Shown one piece after another: positions 32,267 to 33,861 of a stretch of 33,861 nt of DNA. The translations under genes and the position numbers were made by a program. The stretch spans positions 1 through 33,861 of the forward strand of contig CALUXJ010000009.1 in NCBI GenBank assembly GCA_944324725.1, written 5' to 3'. Position 1 is the first letter of the stretch; each line of letters opens with the position of its first letter. The notes under the pieces are model-generated. The model saw only the letters and a list, made by a program, of their open reading frames with translations. It was not told where the DNA came from and ran no database searches. This DNA is from an uncultured Acholeplasmatales bacterium (lineage in GTDB: Bacteria > Bacillota_I > Bacilli_A > Acholeplasmatales > Anaeroplasmataceae).

Positions 32267-33861
32267 ATGAGTTTTGATGGTATTTTTCTTTCTAAATTAA
32301 AGGATGAATTAACAGTTTTAAAAACAGGACGCATCAGCAAAATTAATGATTTAGTTGATAATAACTTTATTTTTACAATTAGAGCTAATTCGCATAATTA
32401 TAAATTATATTTAGGCTTTAATGCTCAAACGGCCCGAATTCATTTAACCGAAAAAGATTATATTAATAATCCAACTCCCAAAAATTTTACCCTTTTTTTA
32501 AGAAAAAATATTGAGGGTTACTTTATTAATGATATTTATCAATATGAAACTGATAGAATCTTGATTTTTGAATTAGTTGGTTATAATGAAATGAAGGACC
32601 GCTCTAGTAAGCTTTTAATTTGTGAAGTAATGGGGAAGTTTTCCAATTTAATATTAACTGATAATAACTATATAATATTAGATTCCTTACATCATGATGG
32701 GGTGGGGGAATTTAACCGGATTATTATGCCTAATGCTAAATATAGTTTTCCTAGCACCAATAAACTTAATCCTTATAAAGCTTATCAAACCTTTGATTTT
32801 AGTAAAATAACTTGTCCTAAAGATATTTTGACAAACTTTTTAGGAGTCTCTTATAGTTTTGCTAATCTTGTTTTTCAAAATGATAATATTAAAGAAAACT
32901 TTATTTTTCTATTAAATGAAGCTAATAACCCTTCTTTATATAAAGATATTAACAATAAGATTGATTTCTATTTCTATGCTAAAGAGCCTCTAAAAACCTT
33001 TTCTTCTTTATCTAGTTTATTAGATGATAATTTTTATACAATTGAAAAGGATAATCAAATAAAAAAAGAAACGGCTGATTTAGCTAAGTTCATCAAAAAA
33101 CAAATCACTAAATATGAGCAAAAAATTGTTAAATTAGCGGAGGAAAAAAGACAGGCTGAAGGTGCTGATATTTATAAGCTTTATGGCGAATTACTTCTTC
33201 AAGCTCCTAATTTAAAAGAAAAGGATAAAAAGATTGTCGTCTTTGACTATTACAATAATAAGGATATTATGATTACTCTAGATGAAAAATATACGATTTT
33301 AGAAAATAGTCAACGTTATTACAAAAAATACCAAAAGCTAAAAAAATCTTTATACTACATCGCTGAACAAACTAAAATTTGTGAAGATGAAATCAAATAT
33401 TTTACACTATTAGATGATCAATTAAAACGAGCTAATTTAAATGATGTTTTAGAAATGATTGAGGAATTAAAAAAATATAAATATTTACCAGCTAATTACA
33501 ATAAAGGTCCTTTAAAAAAGAAACAACCAAAATATCTAACCTACGTGGTAGATGGGACTTTAATCTATGTAGGCAAAAATAATATTCAAAATGACTACAT
33601 CACTCATAAGCTAGCCAAACCTAATTTCTTGTGGTTCCATGTAAAAGATGGTTCTGGGAGTCATGTCGTGATTGCTAAAGATAATGATTTTACAGAAAAT
33701 GAAATTAGAACTGCTGCTATGCTGGCTGCTTACTACTCTTATGCTAAAGATAGTTCTAGTGTGGCCGTTGATTATACTAGAATTAAATTTATTAAAAAGA
33801 TTCCTTGTCAACAGGGTTGTTTCGCTTCCTCCCCTACACAAACTACCACTCCTATTTACAC
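32267..33861 (+). CDS. rqcH: RqcH/NFACT family protein (Rqc2 homologue), 3' end outside window
   Basis: There are 531 codons from ATG 32267 (MSFDGIFLSKL), with GAAGGTGA upstream, to the edge. An NFACT-N domain with the Asp-Arg pair (TDRILIF, D96/R97) is followed by a helical coiled-coil middle (about 265-410) and an NFACT-R domain (TLIYVGKNNIQNDYITHKLA, WFHVKDGSGSHVVI). RqcH binds stalled 50S-peptidyl-tRNA and adds alanine tails to nascent chains for degradation; the family was once called fibronectin-binding protein. About 20-40 residues should be missing at the end. The last ~20 visible residues (CQQGCFASSPTQTTTPIYT) fit the family poorly, while the part before fits well (KDSSSVAVDYT). This looks like sequence error or an assembly edge. 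Confidence 0.93.
   Translation, partial: MSFDGIFLSKLKDELTVLKTGRISKINDLVDNNFIFTIRANSHNYKLYLGFNAQTARIHLTEKDYINNPTPKNFTLFLRKNIEGYFINDIYQYETDRILIFELVGYNEMKDRSSKLLICEVMGKFSNLILTDNNYIILDSLHHDGVGEFNRIIMPNAKYSFPSTNKLNPYKAYQTFDFSKITCPKDILTNFLGVSYSFANLVFQNDNIKENFIFLLNEANNPSLYKDINNKIDFYFYAKEPLKTFSSLSSLLDDNFYTIEKDNQIKKETADLAKFIKKQITKYEQKIVKLAEEKRQAEGADIYKLYGELLLQAPNLKEKDKKIVVFDYYNNKDIMITLDEKYTILENSQRYYKKYQKLKKSLYYIAEQTKICEDEIKYFTLLDDQLKRANLNDVLEMIEELKKYKYLPANYNKGPLKKKQPKYLTYVVDGTLIYVGKNNIQNDYITHKLAKPNFLWFHVKDGSGSHVVIAKDNDFTENEIRTAAMLAAYYSYAKDSSSVAVDYTRIKFIKKIPCQQGCFASSPTQTTTPIY

Noticed and set aside
1-33861. CRISPR arrays, insertion sequences, prophage genes
   Set aside because: No regularly spaced repeats, transposase, integrase or structural phage genes were seen on either strand.

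Overview
The window is AT-rich DNA of a low-GC Gram-positive bacterium (Bacillota). TGG encodes Trp and TGA serves as a stop, so the genetic code is standard. Firmicute hallmarks are two T-box leaders (ileS and hisS-aspS), SepF, RqcH/NFACT, an infC-rpmI-rplT operon with an attenuator leader, strong GGAGG-type ribosome sites and many TGn extended -10 promoters. A monomeric-type [FeFe] hydrogenase points to an anaerobe. An archaeal-type AspRS and JetABC genes inside a housekeeping stretch suggest an uncultured gut-type Bacilli/Erysipelotrichia-like or mollicute-neighbour lineage. That placement is inference, not a read-out.

Layout: (1) 1-1175, minus, 3'-truncated [FeFe] hydrogenase. (2) 1288-3078, minus, operon of a small unknown protein, NfeD and an SPFH/stomatin protein. 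(3) 3170-3919, plus, Cof-type HAD phosphatase, convergent with a short tail-less SSB (3916-4254). (4) 4255-4695, AT-rich gap with a terminator that has a competing overlapping stem. (5) 4696-6937, minus, unknown protein + deoC + deoD (deoxynucleoside catabolism). (6) 7002-11137, minus, Ile T-box, ileS, a PDZ-Lon-like membrane protease and a tiny membrane protein. (7) 11175-16740, minus, jetA-jetB-jetC-sepF in one tightly packed operon. (8) 16873-21186, minus, HAD phosphatase plus a heterodimeric ABC exporter. (9) 21261-22476, minus, a lipoprotein preceded by the 3' remnant of a similar gene. (10) 22658-27327, minus, T-box-hisS-aspS-comEB-lspA-rluD with overlapping genes and a strong terminator. 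(11) 27352-28967, minus, rsmD plus an unknown protein. (12) 29010-29167, minus, a structured 6S-like RNA with its own excellent promoter. (13) 29205-31207, minus, small membrane protein and leader-infC-rpmI-rplT. (14) 31227-32105, minus, secreted, membrane-anchored unknown protein. (15) 32267 to the end, plus, rqcH/NFACT, with odd sequence in its last ~60 bases.

The most interesting system is the SMC-like JetABC condensin operon. It has the three Wadjet core subunits but no visible JetD nuclease next to it, and the cell-division gene sepF occupies the position after jetC. Because sepF-ileS adjacency is ancestral in Firmicutes, the simplest reading is that jetABC was placed or retained upstream of an old sepF-ileS pair. 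The near-zero spacing still makes SepF a translationally coupled member. Other points of note are the Asp/His-overlapping specifier (GACAC) in the hisS-aspS T-box, the AUU start of infC, an L20 protein with a ~100-residue extension ending in a SAP-like module, and the candidate 6S RNA.
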